Source: Stenotrophomonas sp. 704A1 (GTDB taxonomy: Bacteria > Pseudomonadota > Gammaproteobacteria > Xanthomonadales > Xanthomonadaceae). From it: a DNA stretch of 64,000 bases. The stretch spans positions 1,823,501 to 1,887,500 of the forward strand of contig NZ_CP130831.1 of the NCBI RefSeq assembly GCF_030549525.1, in the 5' to 3' direction. The notes under the pieces are model-generated. The model worked only from the letters and a program-made list of their open reading frames with translations. It was not told the origin of the DNA and ran no database searches. The position numbers were made by a program, and so were the translations under genes. Positions 53,261 through 63,978 of the stretch are shown here, one piece after another; the first letter of the stretch is position 1; every line of letters starts with the position of its first letter.

Positions 53261-54136
53261 TCAGCGCGCCAGACCCTCCAGCAATGGCATGCGCTGCGCA
53301 GGCGCGTCACCCACCTGCAGGTCGCCGTCGCTGGTCTCCAGCGGCAGCACCGCCAGCGCCAGGTCGCCGGCCACGCTGGCAATGCTGCCCAGCGCCGCGC
53401 CGTCCTGCTGGACGCCGTCTCCAGCGTGTGCCGGTGCTGCGGTATGCAGCAGCTGCACCGCGCGCTTGGCCTTGCCGAGGAAGTGGGTGCGGGCGACGAT
53501 TTCCTGGCCCGGGTAGCAGCCCTTCTTCACGCTGTAGCCGTTCAGGCGGTCCAGGCCCAGCTGCTGCGGCGTCCACACCTCGCGCTGGCTTTCCTCCAGG
53601 CGCGGCAGGCCAAAGCGCAGGTCGGCCTGGCGCCAGGCCAGGGCGAAGGCGGCCTCGTCGGCCTCGCTGCCGGCAGCGAAGGCTTCGGCCGGACCGATGC
53701 GCAGCGTGCGCGGCAGGGCGTCACTGCCCAGGTCCAGCTCCCAGCCGCCGCCCGCAGCGGTGGCGAGGGCGGCGCCGGTGGCGGCCTCGGCGGCGGTGAA
53801 GGCGCCGGCCACGGCCAGGTCGCTGCGCACCATCACCTTGACCTTGCGGCGGAACACGAAGCGCTGCAGTTGCGACGCAATCGCATCGGCAGCGCCGTCA
53901 GCCAGCACCAGCAGCACGTGGTCTTCCGCCAGCTGAAGCAGCTGGAACACCGCCAGGGTGCGGCCCTTGGCGCTCAGCCAGGCGCTCCATTGCCAGTGCA
54001 GCAGGGGCAGGGCGGTGACATCGCTGCTGAACTGGGCGTGGGCGAATGCGGCCGCGTCCACGCCCTGCAGGCTCAGCAATTGATGGCCGGGCAGGCGCGG
54101 ATATGCGACGAAAGCAGGGGGAAGGTTGTCAGGCAC
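53261..54136 (-). CDS. ygfZ: Folate-binding YgfZ/Iba57-like protein
   Basis: The 291-aa GcvT-fold protein assists iron-sulfur cluster repair. It has the diagnostic KKGCYPGQEIVARTHFLGKA with the conserved Cys. No ATG fits; the GTG at 54136 gives VPDNLPPAFVAYPRLPG as N-terminus. The open frame to 54670 overlaps sdh genes and is rejected. It diverges from the sdh operon, whose [Fe-S] subunit is a plausible client. Confidence 0.85.
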   Translation of the reverse strand: MPDNLPPAFVAYPRLPGHQLLSLQGVDAAAFAHAQFSSDVTALPLLHWQWSAWLSAKGRTLAVFQLLQLAEDHVLLVLADGAADAIASQLQRFVFRRKVKVMVRSDLAVAGAFTAAEAATGAALATAAGGGWELDLGSDALPRTLRIGPAEAFAAGSEADEAAFALAWRQADLRFGLPRLEESQREVWTPQQLGLDRLNGYSVKKGCYPGQEIVARTHFLGKAKRAVQLLHTAAPAHAGDGVQQDGAALGSIASVAGDLALAVLPLETSDGDLQVGDAPAQRMPLLEGLAR

Positions 54137-54154
54137 GTGAACGAGGTCTAAAAT
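54126..54154 (+). promoter_or_regulatory. Sigma-70 promoter of the sdh operon
   Basis: TTGTCA (54126-54131), exactly 17 bases, then TAAAAT (54149-54154). Expected start is near 54161, 15 bases before the first gene. The -35 lies inside the 5' codons of divergent ygfZ. Confidence 0.65.
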
Positions 54155-54175
54155 TTGTGCGTTGCGAGACCACTC

Positions 54176-54349
54176 ATGATAGGCCAAACAACCCCCACTC
54201 CCGATGCCGAAGCTGAAGCCCCGCTGGTCCCACCGGCCCCCGTGCCCGTGGAACAGCCAGTGGCGGAAGAAGAATTTGGTGGCCGCGGCGGACTCGATCC
54301 GGTGCGGTATGGCGATTGGGAGAAAAACGGACGCTGCATCGATTTCTGA
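54176..54349 (+). CDS. SDHAF4-like succinate dehydrogenase assembly factor (DUF1674)
   Basis: The 57-aa protein ends in the family block GGRGGLDPVRYGDWEKNGRC with a final IDF, preceded by a flexible Pro/Ala/Glu stretch. SDHAF4 binds flavinylated SdhA and protects it before assembly. Position just before sdhC supports the assignment. Confidence 0.85.
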   Translation: MIGQTTPTPDAEAEAPLVPPAPVPVEQPVAEEEFGGRGGLDPVRYGDWEKNGRCIDF

Positions 54350-54406
54350 TCCAGCATTGAGCCAACGCGGCCTTGTGCCGCCCAGCCGAGACAACGAGCC
54401 CAGCGA

Positions 54407-54799
54407 ATGGCGACCAGACCACGTCCCCTTTCTCCGCACCTTCAGGTGTATCGCTGGCAGATTCAGATGGCCACCTCGATCCTGCATCGAGCCACGGGCA
54501 TCTTTCTGTCTGTTGGTGCCCTCATCATCGCCGGAGGCCTGTTGGCTCTGATGATGGGGCCCGAATCCTGGAACTGCTTCACCGGCCATGCCGGGGCCTG
54601 GTATGGCCGCGTGTTCCTGTTCGCGTGGACATGGTCGTTCGCCTACCACCTGTGCAATGGCATCCGCCATGTCGTGCAGGACTTCGCCATCGGCTTCCGC
54701 ATCGCCACCTTCATCCGCAGCAGCTGGATGTCGGTCATCGGCAGCCTGGTGATCACCCTGGCGGTGTGGGCCTATGTGATGTTCGGAGGTGCCGCATGA
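54407..54799 (+). CDS. sdhC: Succinate dehydrogenase cytochrome b556 subunit
   Basis: The 130-aa membrane subunit has three helices and RPLSPHLQVYRWQIQMATSI, then the heme/quinone segment FAYHLCNGIRHVVQD. It anchors the complex and reduces ubiquinone. It overlaps sdhD by 4 bases. Confidence 0.93.
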   Translation: MATRPRPLSPHLQVYRWQIQMATSILHRATGIFLSVGALIIAGGLLALMMGPESWNCFTGHAGAWYGRVFLFAWTWSFAYHLCNGIRHVVQDFAIGFRIATFIRSSWMSVIGSLVITLAVWAYVMFGGAA

Positions 54800-55182
54800 G
54801 CAAGTTCCGTACTCCGCTGAAGGGTGTGCGCGGGCTGGGTTCGGCCAAGACCGGTACCGAGCACTTCGTGCACCAGCGCCTGACCGCCGCCGCGCTGGTG
54901 GTGCTGGGCATCTGGTTCCTGGTGTTCGTGCTGGGCCTGCTCGGCTCCGACTACGTGACCGCCACGGCGGCGATCGCCAAGCCGTGGAACGCGGTGCCGC
55001 TGATCGGCCTGCTGATCGCCATGTTCTGGCACGCCCAGCTCGGCCTGCAGGTCGTGCTGGAGGACTACATCCACGAATCGCTGCTGGCCCTGGTGCTGCA
55101 GACCGCGGTGAAGTTCGTCGCCGTGCTCGGCATGATCGTCAGTGTGTTTGCGGTGGGCCGCATCGCCCTCGGCGTTGCCTGA
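54796..55182 (+). CDS. sdhD: Succinate dehydrogenase membrane anchor
   Basis: The 128-aa three-helix subunit has RGLGSAKTGTEHFVHQRLTA and the heme-side WHAQLGLQVVLEDY. It completes the quinone site with SdhC. Confidence 0.93.
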   Translation: MSKFRTPLKGVRGLGSAKTGTEHFVHQRLTAAALVVLGIWFLVFVLGLLGSDYVTATAAIAKPWNAVPLIGLLIAMFWHAQLGLQVVLEDYIHESLLALVLQTAVKFVAVLGMIVSVFAVGRIALGVA

Positions 55183-55213
55183 GCCCAGGCACCAAGACAG
55201 GAATCCAGACTAG

Positions 55214-57004
55214 ATGTCCGCTTACAAGATCACCGAACACAAGTACGACATGGTCGTGGTGGGCGCCGGCGGCGCCGGCCTGCGTGCCACGTTCGGCCTG
55301 GCCGCCAAGGGCCTGCAGACGGTGTGCCTGACCAAGGTCTTCCCGACCCGTTCGCACACCGTTGCCGCCCAGGGTGGCATCTCCGCCGCGCTCGCCAACA
55401 TGGGCGAGGACGACTGGCGCTACCACTTCTTCGACACCATCAAGGGGTCGGACTGGCTGGGCGACCAGGACGCCATCGAGTACATGTGCCGTGAAGCCAT
55501 TCCGGCGATCATCGAGCTCGAGCACTACGGCGTGCCGTTCAGCCGCACCGCCGAAGGCAAGATCTACCAGCGTCCGTTCGGTGGCATGACCACCAAGTAC
55601 GGCGAAGGCCCGGCGGCGCAGCGTACCTGCGCGGCGGCCGACCGTACCGGCCACGCGATGCTGCACACCCTGTACCAGCAGTCGCTGAAGCACGACGCGC
55701 GCTTCATGATCGAGTACTTCGCGCTCGATCTGATCTTCGACGACGAAGGCGCCTGCCGCGGTGTGCTGGCGCTGGACATGTCCGACGGTACGCTGCACCT
55801 GTTCCGCGCCCAGGGCGTGGTGCTGGCCACCGGCGGCTACGGCCGCGCCTACTTCAGCGCCACCTCGGCGCACACCTGCACCGGCGACGGTGGCGGCCTG
55901 GCCATGCGCGCCGGCATCGCCATGCAGGACATGGAGTTCGTGCAGTTCCACCCGACCGGCATCTACGGCGCCGGCTGCCTGATCACCGAGGGTGTCCGCG
56001 GTGAAGGCGGCATCCTGCGCAACAGCAGCGGCGAGCGCTTCATGGAGCGCTACGCGCCGCACTACAAGGACCTGGCCTCGCGCGACGTGGTCAGCCGTTC
56101 GATGACCATCGAAATCCGCGAAGGCCGCGGCGTCGGCGAGCACAAGGATCACATCCTGCTCGACCTGACCCACCTCGGCCCGGGCGTGATCGACGACAAG
56201 CTGCCGGGCATCGCCGAGAGCGCCCGCATCTTCGCCGGCGTTGACGTGCACAAGCAGCCGATCCCGGTGATCCCGACCGTGCACTACAACATGGGCGGCA
56301 TCCCGACCAACTACCACGGCGAAGTGGTGCGCAAGGACGGCGACAACCCCGATGCGGTCGTGCCGGGCCTGTACGCCATCGGCGAAGCCGCCTGCGTGTC
56401 GGTGCACGGCGCCAACCGCCTGGGCTCGAACTCGCTGCTGGATCTGGTGGTGTTCGGTCGTGCCGTGGCCAACCGTTGCGCCGAGACCATCAAGCCGGGC
56501 GCGGCGCACAAGACCCTGCCGGCCGATGCGTGCGACAAGGCGCTGGGCCTGCTCGACAAGCTGCGCCACGCCAACGGCGATACCCCGACCTCGGTCATCC
56601 GCGATCGCATGCAGCGCACCATGCAGGCCGACGCCGCCGTCTTCCGCACCAGCCAGACGCTGAAGGAAGGCTGCGAGAAGATGGACAAGATCTTCGACTC
56701 GTTCCAGGACGTGAAGGTCTCCGACCGTTCGCTGGTCTGGAACTCGGACCTGATCGAGACCTACGAGCTGAACAACCTGCTGCTGAACGCGGTGGCGACG
56801 ATCAACTCGGCCGAGCAGCGCAAGGAAAGCCGTGGCGCGCATGCGCACGAGGACTTCCCGGACCGCGACGACGTCAACTGGCAGAAGCACACCCTGGTCA
56901 GCGTGGACGAGAAGGGCAAGTGCAGCTTCGACTACCGTCCGGTGCACATGTACACGTTGACCGATGACGTGTCCGTGGTGCCGCCGAAGCCGCGCGTGTA
57001 CTGA
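55214..57004 (+). CDS. sdhA: Succinate dehydrogenase flavoprotein
   Basis: The 596-aa subunit oxidises succinate. The FAD dinucleotide fold [20 protein letters not shown] is followed by the covalent-FAD His in [16 protein letters not shown]. Catalytic parts are [11 protein letters not shown] and HPTGIYGAG, plus [13 protein letters not shown]. Normal family length. Confidence 0.97.
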   Translation: MSAYKITEHKYDMVVVGAGGAGLRATFGLAAKGLQTVCLTKVFPTRSHTVAAQGGISAALANMGEDDWRYHFFDTIKGSDWLGDQDAIEYMCREAIPAIIELEHYGVPFSRTAEGKIYQRPFGGMTTKYGEGPAAQRTCAAADRTGHAMLHTLYQQSLKHDARFMIEYFALDLIFDDEGACRGVLALDMSDGTLHLFRAQGVVLATGGYGRAYFSATSAHTCTGDGGGLAMRAGIAMQDMEFVQFHPTGIYGAGCLITEGVRGEGGILRNSSGERFMERYAPHYKDLASRDVVSRSMTIEIREGRGVGEHKDHILLDLTHLGPGVIDDKLPGIAESARIFAGVDVHKQPIPVIPTVHYNMGGIPTNYHGEVVRKDGDNPDAVVPGLYAIGEAACVSVHGANRLGSNSLLDLVVFGRAVANRCAETIKPGAAHKTLPADACDKALGLLDKLRHANGDTPTSVIRDRMQRTMQADAAVFRTSQTLKEGCEKMDKIFDSFQDVKVSDRSLVWNSDLIETYELNNLLLNAVATINSAEQRKESRGAHAHEDFPDRDDVNWQKHTLVSVDEKGKCSFDYRPVHMYTLTDDVSVVPPKPRVY

Positions 57005-57070
57005 TCCGACCCCGCCTAACATGCAATCCGCGCCTCCGGGCGCGGGCCGCCTGAGCCAACGAGAGCAGCC

Positions 57071-57856
57071 ATGGCCGAGTTTTCACTCCCCAAGAATTCC
57101 AAGATCACGAAGGGCAAGCACTTCCCCGCCAAGACCGGCGGCAAGAACGTGCGCACCTTCAAGATCTACCGCTGGAGTCCGGACGACGACAGCAACCCGC
57201 GCACCGATACCTATGAGGTCGATCTGGACGCCTGCGGCCCGATGGTCCTGGACGCGCTGATCAAGATCAAGAACGAGATCGACCCGACCCTGACCTTCCG
57301 CCGCTCCTGCCGCGAGGGTATCTGTGGTTCGTGCGCGATGAACATCGACGGCACCAATACCCTGGCCTGCACCCGTGCAATTTCGGACTGCGGCAAGAAG
57401 GAAGTGCCGATCTACCCGCTGCCGCACATGAGCGTGGTCAAGGATCTGGTTCCGGACCTGACCCACTTCTACGCGCAGTACGCCTCGATCAAGCCGTGGA
57501 TCCGCACCCAGACCCCGGCGCCGCCGGACCGTGAGCGCCTGCAGTCGCCGGAAGACCGCAAGAAGCTGGACGGCCTGTACGAGTGCATCCTGTGCGCCTG
57601 CTGCTCGACCAGCTGCCCGAGCTACTGGTGGAACGGCGAGCGTTACCTGGGCCCGGCGATCCTGCTGCAGGCTTACCGCTGGATCATCGATTCGCGCGAT
57701 GAAGACACCGGTGCGCGCCTGGACGATCTGGAAGATCCGTTCAAGCTGTACCGCTGCCACACCATCATGAACTGCGCCCGGACCTGCCCGAAGGGCCTGA
57801 ACCCGGCGCTGGCGATCGCCGAGATCAAGAAGCTGATGATGGAACGCCGCGCCTGA
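57071..57856 (+). CDS. sdhB: Succinate dehydrogenase iron-sulfur subunit
   Basis: The 261-aa subunit carries [2Fe-2S] ([19 protein letters not shown]), [4Fe-4S] ([15 protein letters not shown]) and [3Fe-4S] ([17 protein letters not shown]) ligands. It wires FAD to quinone. Confidence 0.97.
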   Translation: MAEFSLPKNSKITKGKHFPAKTGGKNVRTFKIYRWSPDDDSNPRTDTYEVDLDACGPMVLDALIKIKNEIDPTLTFRRSCREGICGSCAMNIDGTNTLACTRAISDCGKKEVPIYPLPHMSVVKDLVPDLTHFYAQYASIKPWIRTQTPAPPDRERLQSPEDRKKLDGLYECILCACCSTSCPSYWWNGERYLGPAILLQAYRWIIDSRDEDTGARLDDLEDPFKLYRCHTIMNCARTCPKGLNPALAIAEIKKLMMERRA

Positions 57857-57876
57857 TACAGGCCTGGCGGTACCCG

Positions 57877-57930
57877 GTAGAGCCGCGCCACGCGTGGCTG
57901 CACCCAGTAGAGCCACGCCATGCGTGGCTT
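57877..57930 (+). repeat. Pair of SMAG repeats, GTAGAGCC subtype
   Basis: GTAGAGCCGCGCCACGCGTG (57877 on) and GTAGAGCCACGCCATGCGTG (57907 on) are direct repeats 30 bases apart, each a hairpin. They separate sdhB from sdhE. Confidence 0.85.
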
Positions 57931-57951
57931 TGCTGTATCTGGAGAAGCACG

Positions 57952-58200
57952 ATGGAAGAAGATGTTCTGCTGAAGAAGCTGCGCTGGCGTTGCCGCCGCG
58001 GCATGCGCGAGCTGGACCAGCTGTTCGGCCGTTACCTGGACCACGAATGGGGCGCTGCGCCGACCGAAGAGCGCGAGGTTTTCCTGTTCCTGCTCGACTG
58101 CGAGGACGATAAGTTGTGGCGCTGGTTCATGGGCTACGAGGCCTGCCCGCATGCGCACGCCATCCCCCTCATGCAGAAGATCCTCGCCCTCAAGCCTTGA
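57952..58200 (+). CDS. sdhE: FAD assembly factor SdhE
   Basis: The 82-aa protein has the RRGMRELD motif needed for covalent FAD attachment to SdhA, and ends with the [18 protein letters not shown] helix. It shares 50 bases with the cptA-like gene. Confidence 0.93.
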   Translation: MEEDVLLKKLRWRCRRGMRELDQLFGRYLDHEWGAAPTEEREVFLFLLDCEDDKLWRWFMGYEACPHAHAIPLMQKILALKP

Positions 58201-58600
58201 ATGGCGCCCCTCGCGGCTGCAGGCCGCCGCCCAGCTGTCGGTGCTGCTGGCCGCACCCGGGCTGCTGCGTGCGTCGGACCTGCCGCCACGGCTGCTGATG
58301 CCCGCAGTGCTGCTGGCCTGGGTGATGGGCCTGGCCGAACTGGCCTGGCGCCTGCGCCGACCGCGTGTGCGGGTTCTTCTGCCAGCGCTGCCCGATCCGC
58401 TGCAGGTGGCGGGACAGGACATCGATGCGCCCCGCCTGGTGGTGCGCGGCCCCTGGCTGCTGTTGCTGTGGCGTGAGGACAGGCGGCGGCGCCGCCTGTT
58501 GTTCTGGCCCGATGTGCTCGATTCCGGGCAGCGACGTGAACTGCGACTGGCCGTGGCGGCACGTGGCGTTTCCCGTCGGCCCCGGTCGATGGCACCATAG
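58151..58600 (+). CDS. CptA/YgfX-like membrane protein
   Basis: The 149-aa protein has two N-terminal helices ([32 protein letters not shown]) and a soluble domain ([20 protein letters not shown]). In E. coli the gene after sdhE (ygfX/cptA) has this plan; that protein has been described as a toxin partner of CptB/SdhE, which is disputed. The ATG at 58151 lies within sdhE. Confidence 0.72.
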   Translation: MRTPSPSCRRSSPSSLEWRPSRLQAAAQLSVLLAAPGLLRASDLPPRLLMPAVLLAWVMGLAELAWRLRRPRVRVLLPALPDPLQVAGQDIDAPRLVVRGPWLLLLWREDRRRRRLLFWPDVLDSGQRRELRLAVAARGVSRRPRSMAP

Positions 58601-58623
58601 GCTGAATCGACCGGCGTGCCTGC

Positions 58624-59865
58624 ATGTTCAAACCCATTCCCGTGGCCATCGGCCTGCGCTATCTGCGCGCCAAGCGCCGCAACGGCTTCATCTCCTTCAT
58701 TTCCATGGCATCGATCCTGGGCATCGCGCTCGGCGTGACGGTGCTGATCACCACGCTGGCGGTGATGAGCGGCTTCCAGAAGGAGATCCGCGGCCGCCTG
58801 CTGCAGATGACTGCGCACACCACCATCAGCCGCGACGGTGAGCCGATGCCGGACTGGATGCGCGTGGTCGACGTGGCCAACAAGGACCCGCGCGTGGCCG
58901 GCGCCGCGCCGTACATCGAGATCCAGTCGATGGTCAGCGGCCCGCGCGTGCAGGGAGCGATCATCCAGGGCATCGATCCGGCGCTGGAACCGAACGTGTC
59001 GGTGATCAACAAGAAGGTCACCAAGGGCAGCTACGACAGCCTGACCCCGGGCAGTTTCAACCTGCTGCTGGGCAAGGAGCTGGCGATCTGGCTGGGCGTG
59101 GACGTGGGCGACCAGGTGCTGGTGACGTTCGCCGAAGTACAGGGCACGCCTGCCGGTGCGGTACCCCGGATGAAACGCTTCACCGTCAGCGGGATCTTCG
59201 AGGCCGGCTACAACGAAGTCGACCGTGGTGTCGGCTTTGCCAACATGACCGATCTGCAGCGCGTGCTGCGCTCGGACGGCGCCACCGGCGTGCGGCTGAA
59301 GCTGCATGACATGGACCGCTCGCTGGAAGTGGGGGTGGACCTGGCGCAGAACCTGGGTGGTGCCTATCGGGTGAGCGACTGGACCCAGCAGAACGCCAAC
59401 CTCTACCACTCGCTGCGGATGGAAAAAGTGGTGATGGGCATCCTGCTGTCACTGATCATCGCCATGGGCGCGTTCAACCTGGTGTCCTCGCAGGTGATGC
59501 TGGTGACCGACAAGCAGGCCGACATCGCGATCCTGCGCACGCTCGGCCTGACCCCGGGCGGAGTGATGCAGGTGTTCATGGTGCAGGGCTCGCTGATCGG
59601 CATCTTCGGCACGCTGGCCGGCCTGATCGGTGGCATCACCCTGACCCTCAACCTGGAACGCATCCTCGGCGCCATCGAGTCGGTGTTCAACGTCAAGCTG
59701 CTGCCGGAGGATGTCTACTACATCACCGGCCTGCCGACCGACATGCAGACCGGCGACATCGTGGTGATCACCCTGGTCGCGCTGCTGATGAGCTTCCTGG
59801 CCACCCTGTATCCCGCCTGGCGGGCAGCACGCACCCAGCCGGCGGAGGCCCTGCGCTATGAATAA
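58624..59865 (+). CDS. lolC: Lipoprotein-releasing ABC permease
   Basis: The 413-aa inner-membrane protein has four helices and a large periplasmic domain. [20 protein letters not shown] and [19 protein letters not shown] are LolC/E-typical. With LolD it extracts lipoproteins from the inner membrane and hands them to LolA. LolC versus LolE cannot be separated by eye; a fused LolF-type function is possible because only one permease is present. It overlaps lolD by 8 bases. Confidence 0.9.
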   Translation: MFKPIPVAIGLRYLRAKRRNGFISFISMASILGIALGVTVLITTLAVMSGFQKEIRGRLLQMTAHTTISRDGEPMPDWMRVVDVANKDPRVAGAAPYIEIQSMVSGPRVQGAIIQGIDPALEPNVSVINKKVTKGSYDSLTPGSFNLLLGKELAIWLGVDVGDQVLVTFAEVQGTPAGAVPRMKRFTVSGIFEAGYNEVDRGVGFANMTDLQRVLRSDGATGVRLKLHDMDRSLEVGVDLAQNLGGAYRVSDWTQQNANLYHSLRMEKVVMGILLSLIIAMGAFNLVSSQVMLVTDKQADIAILRTLGLTPGGVMQVFMVQGSLIGIFGTLAGLIGGITLTLNLERILGAIESVFNVKLLPEDVYYITGLPTDMQTGDIVVITLVALLMSFLATLYPAWRAARTQPAEALRYE

Positions 59866-60571
59866 GGTCGTCAACCGCGGCGATGAGGTGATCCGTGCCG
59901 AAGCGTTGGGCAAGACCTACGCCGAAGGCCGCATGCAGACGCCGGTGTTCGACCGGCTGGACCTGACCGTGAACGCCGGCGAGACAGTGGCCATCATCGG
60001 TGCCTCCGGCGCCGGCAAGAGCACGCTGCTGCACCTGCTGGGTGGCCTCGACATCCCCACCGCCGGCGAGGTGTATGTCACCGGCCAGCGCATGTCGGCC
60101 CTGTCCGACACCGCGCGTGGCCTGCTGCGCAACCAGGCGTTGGGCTTCGTCTACCAGTTCCATCACCTGCTGCCGGAATTCACCGCACTGGAAAACGTGA
60201 TGATGCCGGTGATGCTGGCCGGCACCGCAGTGGCGGACGCCAGCAGCCGCGCCACCGCGCTGCTGGAGGCGGTGGGCCTTGGCCACCGGCTGGACCACAA
60301 GCCCGGCGAGCTGTCCGGTGGCGAGCGCCAGCGTGCGGCCGTGGCCCGCGCACTGGTCAACCACCCGGCCTGCGTGCTGGGCGACGAACCCACCGGCAAC
60401 CTGGACGACCGTACTGCGGCGACGGTGTTCGAGCTGATGCTGGAGCTCAACCGCGCCCGTCACACCAGCCTGGTGCTGGTGACCCACGACCGCAGCCTGG
60501 CACGGCGCCTGGACCGGGTACTGGAGCTGCGCGAAGGGCGCCTGCACGCGCTGGCGCACGCCGACGTCTGA
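59858..60571 (+). CDS. lolD: Lipoprotein-releasing ABC ATPase
   Basis: The 237-aa ATPase has Walker [37 protein letters not shown] (LolD-type), signature [15 protein letters not shown] and Walker [13 protein letters not shown]. Confidence 0.95.
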   Translation: MNKVVNRGDEVIRAEALGKTYAEGRMQTPVFDRLDLTVNAGETVAIIGASGAGKSTLLHLLGGLDIPTAGEVYVTGQRMSALSDTARGLLRNQALGFVYQFHHLLPEFTALENVMMPVMLAGTAVADASSRATALLEAVGLGHRLDHKPGELSGGERQRAAVARALVNHPACVLGDEPTGNLDDRTAATVFELMLELNRARHTSLVLVTHDRSLARRLDRVLELREGRLHALAHADV

Positions 60572-60678
60572 GCGGCAGGCAACGGCCGCCGACCCGCGGC
60601 TGAACTGGGCTGCCGGCCGTCGCGCCGGCACCCCCCGCACGGGTGCATGATCGGCACAGGTCCCGTGTGGAGAATGCA

Positions 60679-61128
60679 ATGAAGACGCCGTTGTTGATCG
60701 CCGGGCTGTGCCTGGTCCTGGCAGGCTGTGCCACCACCGGCCGCCTGGGCAGCGCCGAGAAGCTGGAGCTGTACCGCGCCCATGCCGGTGCCCCGCAGAA
60801 AGACATGCAGTTCTTTGGCAGCCTCAATGGCTGGACCGAGCTGGGCGACAGCGCACTGGCGGTGTGGACCCGGCCCAGTGAAGCCTATCTGCTGGAGCTG
60901 AGCGGCCCATGCCCGGACCTGTCCTTTGCCCCGGCAATCGGCCTGACCAGCCACATGGGCCGGGTCTCGGCGCCGTTCGACAAGGTGCTGGTGCGCGACC
61001 CGACCGGCGGGCCGCGCATGCCGTGCTTCATCAAGACCATCCGCAAGCTGGACGTCAAATCGCTGCGCGCGGAAGAGAAGCAGCTGCGCCAGGCGCAGGT
61101 GCAGGAGCGCGAGGCGCCGGAAAAATAA
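60679..61128 (+). CDS. Lipoprotein (DUF6491-like)
   Basis: The 149-aa product has a lipobox LAGC (LIAGLCLVLAGCATTG) and a globular part with two conserved-looking Cys (GPCPDLS, MPCFIKTIRKLD). A heavily charged helix ends it. Function unknown. The ATG at 60679 follows GGAG. Confidence 0.75.
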   Translation: MKTPLLIAGLCLVLAGCATTGRLGSAEKLELYRAHAGAPQKDMQFFGSLNGWTELGDSALAVWTRPSEAYLLELSGPCPDLSFAPAIGLTSHMGRVSAPFDKVLVRDPTGGPRMPCFIKTIRKLDVKSLRAEEKQLRQAQVQEREAPEK

Positions 61129-61154
61129 CGCGGTCGCGCCGGGCGCTGCCGGGT

Positions 61155-61424
61155 TCAGGCTTCCGGCACGAAGCCTGCCGGCTTCTCCGCGTCCTTCTCG
61201 AACAGGAACTTGGCCAGCTCCGCTTCCAGGAATGCGCGGTGCTTGGGATCGCGCGGCGACAGCCGGTTCTCGTTGATCAGCATGGTCTGGTGCGCCAGCC
61301 AGGCGGCCCAGGCCGGTTTGCCGATGTGGTTGAACACACGCTGGCCCAGTTCGCCGGGGTAGGGCACGAAGTCCAGGCCCTCGGCGTCGCGGTGTTCGTA
61401 CTGGCAGAAGACGGTTCGGGGCAT
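61155..61424 (-). CDS. yggX: Fe(2+)-trafficking/oxidative-damage protein
   Basis: The 89-aa protein starts [18 protein letters not shown] with the family Cys and has [18 protein letters not shown] and [12 protein letters not shown]. It protects iron-sulfur clusters. The ATG at 61424 matches homologues; a GTG at 61433 is the alternative and overlaps the mutY stop. In E. coli yggX also follows mutY. Confidence 0.92.
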   Translation of the reverse strand: MPRTVFCQYEHRDAEGLDFVPYPGELGQRVFNHIGKPAWAAWLAHQTMLINENRLSPRDPKHRAFLEAELAKFLFEKDAEKPAGFVPEA

Positions 61425-61429
61425 GGCAC

Positions 61430-62554
61430 TCACTCGTGGTTGCGGGGTTTCGGGGAAGTTCGTTGCGGCGCCTTGATCGCGGTGCCGTCGAGCAGCTTGC
61501 GGATCGGGGCCGGCAGGCCCAGCGCGGGCAGCTCGTCGGCCGCGACCCAGCGCAGCGTGGGTTCCTGCACGCGCAGTCCGCGGACCTGCCGCGACAGTAT
61601 CTGCAGGTGCAGCCGGTAGTGGCTGAAAGTGTGCTGCAGCACCGGCAGTTCTTCGGCCTCTTCCAGTGAACCGTCAACGTGCGCGTCGAACCAGTCCTGC
61701 AGCAGGCTGCCGGCGTCGGCCTGCGGCAACGTCCACAGCTGCGCCCAGATGCCGGTGTCGGGACGCTTCTGCAGCAGCACGCGCTGCTGGGCGTCGCGCA
61801 GCAGCAGCGCGACCGCTTCGCGCTCGGGCAGGGTCCTGCCGGGCTTGGCGGTGGGCAGTTCGGCGGTACGGCCTTCGCGCCGTGCCACGCAGTCCTGCTG
61901 CAGCGGGCAGATCACGCAGGCCGGTCGGGCGCGGCTGCAGACGGTCGCGCCCAGGTCCATCTGCGCCTGGGTGTAATCGGCCATGCGCCCGGCCGGCACC
62001 TGCGCCACGTGTGCCTCGGCAATCGCCCACAGCTGCCTCTCGACGACCGGCAGACCCGGAAAACCGTCAATGCCGTGGTAGCGGCTGAGCACGCGTTTGA
62101 CGTTGCCATCGAGGATCGCGAACGGGTCGTTCCAGGCCTGGCTGAGGATCGCGCCGGCCGTGCTGCGGCCAATGCCGGGCAAGGCATGCAGCGCATCGAA
62201 GTCGCGCGGCAGGTCGCCATCGTGCCGTTCGACGCAGCACTTGGCGGCCGCGTGCAGGTTGCGTGCGCGGGCGTAATAGCCCAGCCCGGCCCACTGCGCC
62301 ATCACCGCATCGTTGTCGGCGGCGGCGAGGTCGGGCAGGGTCGGGAAGTGCTGCAGGAAGCGCTGGAAGTACGGGATGACCGTGGCGACCTGGGTCTGCT
62401 GCAGCATGATTTCCGACAGCCACACCCGGTACGGGCTGCGCGGGTGCTGCCAGGGCAGGTCGTGGCGCCCGTGGTCGTCGAACCAGTGCAGCAGGCGGGC
62501 GACGAAGCCATCCTCGGCAGGGGGCGGGGCGCTGGCGGTCGGCTGGCGGGACAT
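61430..62554 (-). CDS. mutY: Adenine DNA glycosylase
   Basis: The 374-aa enzyme removes A opposite 8-oxoG. It shows [15 protein letters not shown] (catalytic Glu), helix-hairpin-helix [28 protein letters not shown] (Asp) and the iron-sulfur loop [19 protein letters not shown]-terminal NUDIX-like domain follows. The ATG at 62554 follows TGGAG. Confidence 0.95.
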   Translation of the reverse strand: MSRQPTASAPPPAEDGFVARLLHWFDDHGRHDLPWQHPRSPYRVWLSEIMLQQTQVATVIPYFQRFLQHFPTLPDLAAADNDAVMAQWAGLGYYARARNLHAAAKCCVERHDGDLPRDFDALHALPGIGRSTAGAILSQAWNDPFAILDGNVKRVLSRYHGIDGFPGLPVVERQLWAIAEAHVAQVPAGRMADYTQAQMDLGATVCSRARPACVICPLQQDCVARREGRTAELPTAKPGRTLPEREAVALLLRDAQQRVLLQKRPDTGIWAQLWTLPQADAGSLLQDWFDAHVDGSLEEAEELPVLQHTFSHYRLHLQILSRQVRGLRVQEPTLRWVAADELPALGLPAPIRKLLDGTAIKAPQRTSPKPRNHE

Positions 62555-62631
62555 CGTTACTCCAGGAGGGCAGCCACCCATGGGGGGTGCTGCTGCGGTG
62601 CCGGTCGGCGACCCACAGGGCGCCACCCCGG

Positions 62632-62660
62632 CGGCAGCAGACCCACGCCGTGCGTGGCTG
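62632..62660 (+). repeat. Degenerate SMAG-like hairpin
   Basis: GCAGACCCACGCC with GTGCGTGGCTGC resembles the GTAGAGCC-type units at 57877-57930. It lies between mutY and ftsY. Confidence 0.5.
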
Positions 62661-62670
62661 CGGGCGCGGA

Positions 62671-63978
62671 TCAGGCGCCCAGCGCTTCAGGCAGCAGGGC
62701 GTCGACGAAAGCTTCCGGATCGAACACGCGCAGGTCTTCGGGGCGCTCGCCGATGCCGGCGAAGCGGATCGGGATGCCGAACTCGCGGGCCAGCGCGAAC
62801 ACCACGCCGCCCTTGGCGGTGCCGTCCAGCTTGGTCACCACCAGCCCGGTCACGTTCACTGCGGCATTGAACTGGCGCAGCTGCGAGAGCGCGTTCTGGC
62901 CGGTGGTGCCATCGATCACCATCAGCACCTCGTGCGGCGCGTCCGCGTCGATCTTGCCGAGCACGCGACGGATCTTGCCCAGTTCGTTCATCAGGCCGGA
63001 CTGGGTATGCAGGCGTCCGGCCGTGTCGGCGATCAGCACCGACGTACCGCGTGCCTTGCCGGCCTGCAGCGCATCGTAGGCCACCGAGGCGGCATCGGCG
63101 TTCTGGCCCTGGGCGACCACGGCCACGCCATTGCGCTCGCCCCAGATCTGCAGCTGGGCCACGGCCGCGGCGCGGAAGGTATCGCCGGCGGCGAGCATCA
63201 GGCTGTGGCCATCGTCCTTGAAGCGCTTGGCCAGCTTGCCGATGGTGGTGGTCTTGCCGACGCCGTTGACGCCCACGGTCAGCACCACGAAGGGCTTGGC
63301 AGTGCGGTCGATCAGCAGCGGCTTGGCCACCGGCTGCAGGATGGCGATCAGGTCCGAACGCAGCGCTGCCAGCAGGGCATTGGCATCGACGAACTCGCGC
63401 GCCTTCATGCGCTTGCGCAGGTCGCCGATCAGGTCGGTGGTGGCGGCGATGCCGACGTCGGCGGTCAGCAGCGCTGTTTCGATTTCGTCCAGCAGGTCGT
63501 CATCGAGCTTCGGATTGCGCGAGAACAGCCCGCCAAAGCTGCGCGCAAAGGCGCTGTTGCGCAGGCGCTCGCGCCAGCCGGGCTTGCCGGCGGGGGCCGC
63601 CGGCGCATCGACCAGCACCGGCAGGTCGGCGGCGGGGGCTGCCGGTTCCTCGGCCGGGATGACCGGTGCCAGCGGCGCGAGCACGGCGGCGGCAGCCAGT
63701 GCTTCGGCCTCGAAGTCCTCCGGCGCGATGACCCGGTCCGGCACCGCGGCAACCGGCGCTGCGGGCGCGGGCTGAACCGGCGCGGGCGCGGCGGTGGTCG
63801 AGGCCGGCGCAGGCGCGGGCGCCACGGGTTCAGCTGCCGGTGCAGTCACCGGGGCTGCCGGTGCGGGCTCGGCCGTCGGGAACGCGGCGGCCAGCTCTTC
63901 AGCCGAGTAGTGCTGGGTCTTGGGCGCGTCCGGTGCGGCGGCGTCCTGGGGCTTCTTGCGGCGGAAAAAACTGAGCAT
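62671..63978 (-). CDS. ftsY: Signal recognition particle receptor FtsY
   Basis: The 435-aa SRP GTPase has an acidic Ala/Pro-rich N-terminal membrane-targeting stretch (about 1-140), then an NG domain: GVNGVGKTTTIGKLAKRF, DTFRAAAVAQLQ, ADTAGRLHTQSGLMNEL and VTKLDGTAKGG. It docks ribosome-SRP complexes at the inner membrane. The window ends 22 bases upstream of its ATG. Confidence 0.95.
   Translation of the reverse strand: MLSFFRRKKPQDAAAPDAPKTQHYSAEELAAAFPTAEPAPAAPVTAPAAEPVAPAPAPASTTAAPAPVQPAPAAPVAAVPDRVIAPEDFEAEALAAAAVLAPLAPVIPAEEPAAPAADLPVLVDAPAAPAGKPGWRERLRNSAFARSFGGLFSRNPKLDDDLLDEIETALLTADVGIAATTDLIGDLRKRMKAREFVDANALLAALRSDLIAILQPVAKPLLIDRTAKPFVVLTVGVNGVGKTTTIGKLAKRFKDDGHSLMLAAGDTFRAAAVAQLQIWGERNGVAVVAQGQNADAASVAYDALQAGKARGTSVLIADTAGRLHTQSGLMNELGKIRRVLGKIDADAPHEVLMVIDGTTGQNALSQLRQFNAAVNVTGLVVTKLDGTAKGGVVFALAREFGIPIRFAGIGERPEDLRVFDPEAFVDALLPEALGA

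Noticed and set aside
53261..54670. Long version of ygfZ starting at 54670
   Set aside because: Would overlap the SDHAF4-like and sdhC genes; the GTG at 54136 gives the family N-terminus.
55139..57022. 627-codon frame antisense to sdhA
   Set aside because: sdhA is unmistakable on the + strand.
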